DNA of 64,000 bases from Littorina saxatilis (lineage: Eukaryota; Mollusca; Gastropoda; Littorinimorpha; Littorinidae): NCBI RefSeq assembly GCF_037325665.1, contig NC_090261.1, forward strand, positions 32,267,505-32,331,504, given 5' to 3'. A model generated the notes under the pieces. The model ran no database searches. It was not told the origin of the DNA and saw nothing but the letters and a program-made list of their open reading frames with translations. The translations under genes and the position numbers were made by a program. Position 1 is the first letter of the stretch; each line of letters starts with the position of its first letter. Below are positions 61,002 to 64,000 of the stretch, in pieces.

Positions 61002-61741
61002 CTTCTTCTGTCTTCTGCGTTCGTGGGCTGAAACTCCCACGTTCACTCATGTTTTTGCACGAGTGGAATTTTACGTGTATGACCGTTTTTACCCCGCCAT
61101 TTAGGCAGCCATACGCCGCTTTTGGAGGAAGCATGCTGGGTATTTTCGTGTTTCTATAACCCACCGAACTCTGACATGGATTACAGGATCTTTTCCGTGC
61201 GCATTTGGTCTTGTGCTTGCGTGTACCAGACCTGGGAACCCATACGATTTCGCCGTATTTTGTACGCATGATTGTCTAGAATACGATCAGTACGGTCAGT
61301 GGGGAAAAAATACGACGAGAAAAATTCCTACACTACTTTTCTTCACAGGTGCCGATGCAGTATGTTGACACATGATTACAGTTTTTGTCAGTTAACATTG
61401 TAAAAATCATGTTTTAAATGTATAGGTAAAATTAATTAACAGTGTGACGGACGCGTGGGAAGCATGTTTGAATCATGGACGTTCAAATGATGTGTGGAGT
61501 ACGCTCATTTTTCTATAAATACACCAAGTTTGTTTCAGAATACTCTAAGCGCAAAACAGGGGTTCCCAGGTCTGGTGTACACACGAAGGGGGTTAAGTCA
61601 CTAGCAGGTCTGCACATAAGTTGACCTGGGAGATCGGAAAAATCTCCACTCTTAACCCACCAGACGGCAGCGACCGGGATTCGATCTCACGACCTCCCAA
61701 TTAGGAGGCCGACGTCTTACCACCACGCCACTGCGCCCGTC
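61002..61741 (-). mobile_element. tRNA-derived SINE interrupted by a MITE
   Basis: The 13-bp target duplication GCAAAACCAGTGT lies at 60989-61001 and 61742-61754. On the minus strand the head GACGGGCGCAGTGGCGTGG is at the right end, followed by box B, the shared body and a GAAGACAGAAGAAG-type tail at 61002. A 350-bp MITE sits at 61226-61575. Without it the SINE is about 390 bp and matches the copy at 25996. Confidence 0.9.
61226..61575. mobile_element. 350-bp MITE inside the SINE
   Basis: TIRs CCAGACCTGGGAACCC and GGGTTCCCAGGTCTGG are perfect over 16 bp. Comparison with the SINE at 25996 shows a duplicated TGTA at the junctions (a 2-bp GT is the alternative reading). It is non-coding. Confidence 0.85.
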
Positions 61742-61759
61742 GCAAAACCAGTGTTATTC

Positions 61760-62184
61760 CCATGCCTCTGTCTCCGGTCATGGATGCATACTTTTCTGAT
61801 CTAACGCATTGGTCTGCTGACCCTTGGCGATCCTTGGCCGGTTGTTCCTCTGAATCTGATAGTTTTGACATGTGAAGGAGGTCTTCTTCCAAGCCGGCAA
61901 AGCCAGCACATTGGGACCTGTACATATTTTCAACCCAGGTCCAACTGACCTTTTGTCCTCTGGGGCTGTGAACAGAAAAAACTTTGTGCAAAGAGCATAA
62001 CCTAATACAGTGACACCTCCCTTTTAAGACCCCCTGATTTAAGACCTAATTCACCCCTTTTAAGACCTTGCTTTTTAACGAATTTCTGTTCATTTTCTCT
62101 GTGAATCTACTGACATTTCAAGACTTCCTCCTAACTTTCTGCACACCTTTGATAAGCTTGTAACAGAGACTGCCTGTGTTTCAG
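61760..62184. other. Smaug intron, 3' end
   Basis: A CTTTTAAGACC-type repeat end at about 62010-62075. The acceptor CTGTGTTTCAG ends at 62184. Confidence 0.6.
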
Positions 62185-62853
62185 TGTTCATCGCGGGTCT
62201 GTTTGGGGAGGACAAGGGCAAGGTCATTGTGCAGCTGCTGCAGCTGCTGCCCTTGCTGCAGGCGGGCAACGAGAAGGCCAAGGCCGAGTACCTCAACCTC
62301 ATCCCGGACGTCCTCTCCCACACAATCGAGAAGGGCGTCAACATTGAGGAGAGCCGCCAGCTCCTCTCCTACTCCCTCATCCACCCGGCCATCTCGCAGG
62401 AAGAGCGCTCCAAGTTCCGCATGTGGCTGGGCTACCTGGAGGAACGCTTCACCTTCCACATCTCACACAGCCGCCCCACCCCCACGGGCGGTCAGCACAA
62501 CAGTCTGACCGGCACCTTCACCCCGGTCTCTCAATCCCACTCTCACGAAGCCTTGAACAATATCCATTGCACGGAGGCCGCCAGCCCCAGTATCTCGGCC
62601 GGCAACGGCTGGCACGGCCACCATGGGCAGGGACACTTGGTACCCGACGGTGGCGCTGTGTCCGGGGTTGGGGGGCTGGGTGAGGGTGGGGCTGGGGGGT
62701 CCAGTAACGGACACCAGGGCCTGCGGGCCACGAACAGTCACGCGGGAGCGTTCAGTGTACACCATCATCAGCAGCATAACGGACACATGGCGTTGCACGC
62801 CACATCCTCTGCCCCTCCCCAGTTCGAGACCATGGCAGCTTCAGTTCCACAGG
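62185..62853 (+). CDS. SAMD4: Smaug (SAMD4) orthologue, second coding exon
   Basis: The exon follows CTGTGTTTCAG and opens in phase 1, matching the exon ending at 50589. It continues the helical N-terminal (D-PHAT-like) domain: KVIVQLLQLLPLLQAGNEKA, EYLNLIPDVLSHTIE, then NIEESRQLLSYSLIHPA and SKFRMWLGYLEERF. Vertebrate SAMD4 has PHAT-region counterparts (IEESRQLLSYALIHPA and MWLNHLEDR). The remaining ~130 residues are a Gly/His/Ser-rich low-complexity linker with HHGQGH, GGLGEGGAGG and HHHQQHNGH, typical of the region before the SAM domain but not itself conserved. The donor is CAGG|GTAAGA, phase 1. The RNA-binding SAM domain must lie beyond the window. The exon is markedly GC-rich compared with the intron. 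Confidence 0.92.
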
Positions 62854-63690
62854 GTAAGACAGTTTCTCTTGGTGTTAATTTATTTTATTGTACAGTGGAA
62901 CCCCACTTTTAAAACCTCAATAAACTTGAGAAAATCAGGTCTTAAAAAGGAGGGAGTCGTAACATGGGGGTAAATTTACAGAGGTTACAAACAGAACATC
63001 CGAAACGGGGGTCTTATCTGTTTGTTTATCAAACTTAGTCACTTTTTTGTTTGCATGATTTACAGTAGTTTGACAGCTAGTGATAGAATACAACAAAGCG
63101 CTTAATAGTCACACGTCATGTGCAAGTTCATGCTTGTAAAGTTGAAACACCTATCACATTGTAAAGTTCAGGATTTTTGCTCTGGCAGGAAGAATAGGAA
63201 AAAATCCCCCATGTGTGTGTAGTTGCAGTTCTCAGCAGGAAAAAAGTCAGTAGTACCTGTTGACAAGTAATACACTTTTCATGCATGCTTGAAAGAGAGT
63301 TGTGGTTCATGTCGATGTGAGGGGTACTAGGAACTACTGTTTGAGTGCAGGAAGTTTTAGAGACCAATTGTAGTTTTTCTGTCTTATTTTTAAATTTTTA
63401 TTTCTGTGGTCATGCCATAGAAAAAATGTCAGACAGTTGTTGCAACTTAATTAATTGTGCAGCACACATGATAATGAGCACGTACACATGCATGCTAATG
63501 ACATCAGCAATTAATGTCAACGAGTCTGGTGTCTAGCGTCACCCTTGATCAATAAAACTTAGCTGCATGGCTCACTTTTTTCCTGCTTTGAAGGACTTAC
63601 TCTTGAGGGACTTAAAAATGAAACTGCTGGTAGGAAAAATCCCATGTCTGTTGTCAAAGATTTGTAAGGTGTGAGTGCGTGTGCATATAA
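62854..63690. other. Smaug intron (start of next), no exon
   Basis: Begins with GTAAGA. At about 62894-63015 it carries ACAGTGGAACCCCAC and GGTCTTA motifs of the same dispersed element as near 53340 and 62010. No SAM-domain exon is seen. Confidence 0.5.
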
Positions 63691-63699
63691 TTTACATTA

Positions 63700-64000
63700 G
63701 AATTTTTCCAGATGATATCCCAACACATTTTTTTTTTAACATGTTTTGTGAAATGTATTTAATGGGGCCATATCCGGCTATTAAAAAAGTTGAGGGTGCA
63801 CTGTAGTGACTGCATTTTTTTCGATCTAATTGAAAACAACTTTGGTCAAACGTTCTTTGAGTTAGACTCTGTCCGGACTATGGGATTCAATTTCAGCGTG
63901 GAAGCTTAGAAATAGTTTCATTAATTTGTTATTTGTTAATCAAAATTGCAATAACAGACACAGAAGTGGTTCCATTGCATTCTTGATTTGTTGCTAAATA
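63700..64000 (+). mobile_element. old diverged relative of family 1 (runs off right edge)
   Basis: It aligns in order with family 1 body landmarks: GATATCCC, CATATCCGGCT, AAAGTTGAGG.TGCACTGT, CATTTTT, then CGGACT.TGG.ATT.AATTTCAGC.TGG and GCTTA.AAAT. It has many substitutions, and the hairpin end is not recognisable. Confidence 0.65.

Overview
The window looks like accessory-rich nuclear DNA of a marine invertebrate, most likely a gastropod mollusc. This is an inference. It rests on GT-AG introns, one clear animal gene (Smaug/SAMD4) split by an 11.6 kb intron, very abundant (TG)n, (GA)n and (CAGA)n tracts, tRNA-derived SINEs, and dense short non-autonomous DNA elements. No bacterial-style operon is present. 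Almost all long open frames are retroelement genes or simple-repeat artefacts.

Layout. 1-11460: a Ngaro-type DIRS (tyrosine recombinase) retrotransposon on the minus strand, split by a young BEL/Pao LTR retrotransposon (1810-9800, 5-bp target duplication TATAG, one uninterrupted Gag-Pol frame). 11478-16118: a decayed LINE on the minus strand, itself hit by two copies (A, B) of an ~890-bp repeat called family 1 here. 16470-20700: microsatellites, a ~97-bp satellite, and family 1 copy C carrying an L1-like LINE. 21708-23247: a two-exon gene for a secreted PAN/apple-domain protein. 23220-37900: mostly non-coding, with a SINE, several inverted repeats including a 177-bp palindrome, and a weakly supported small-exon gene (28099-30897). 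37942-46000: family 4, family 1 copies D and E nested one in the other, and a 63-bp minisatellite invaded by two SINEs. 48251-48487: a foldback element with a 9-bp target duplication. 50382-62853: the first two coding exons of a Smaug (SAMD4) orthologue. Its intron holds family 3, a ~512-bp-arm inverted repeat, a four-deep stack of nested elements (57831-60192) containing family 2, and a SINE interrupted by a MITE. 63700-64000: an old diverged relative of family 1.

The most notable pattern is that four repeat families with different sequences share one architecture: a short perfect hairpin at one end, usually a simple repeat next to it, one arm of that hairpin repeated about 20-25 nt from the other end, and a terminus ending in CTTGT or CTTGTT. 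Copy E inside copy D shows a clean insertion between two Ts without target duplication. This resembles non-autonomous Helentron/HINE elements (relatives of Drosophila DINE-1 and bivalve 'pearl' repeats); the assignment is an inference.

Host genes: Smaug (an RNA-binding translational repressor) and the PAN-domain protein are well supported; the 28-31 kb gene is tentative. All similarity statements come from reading the sequence; no database search was run.
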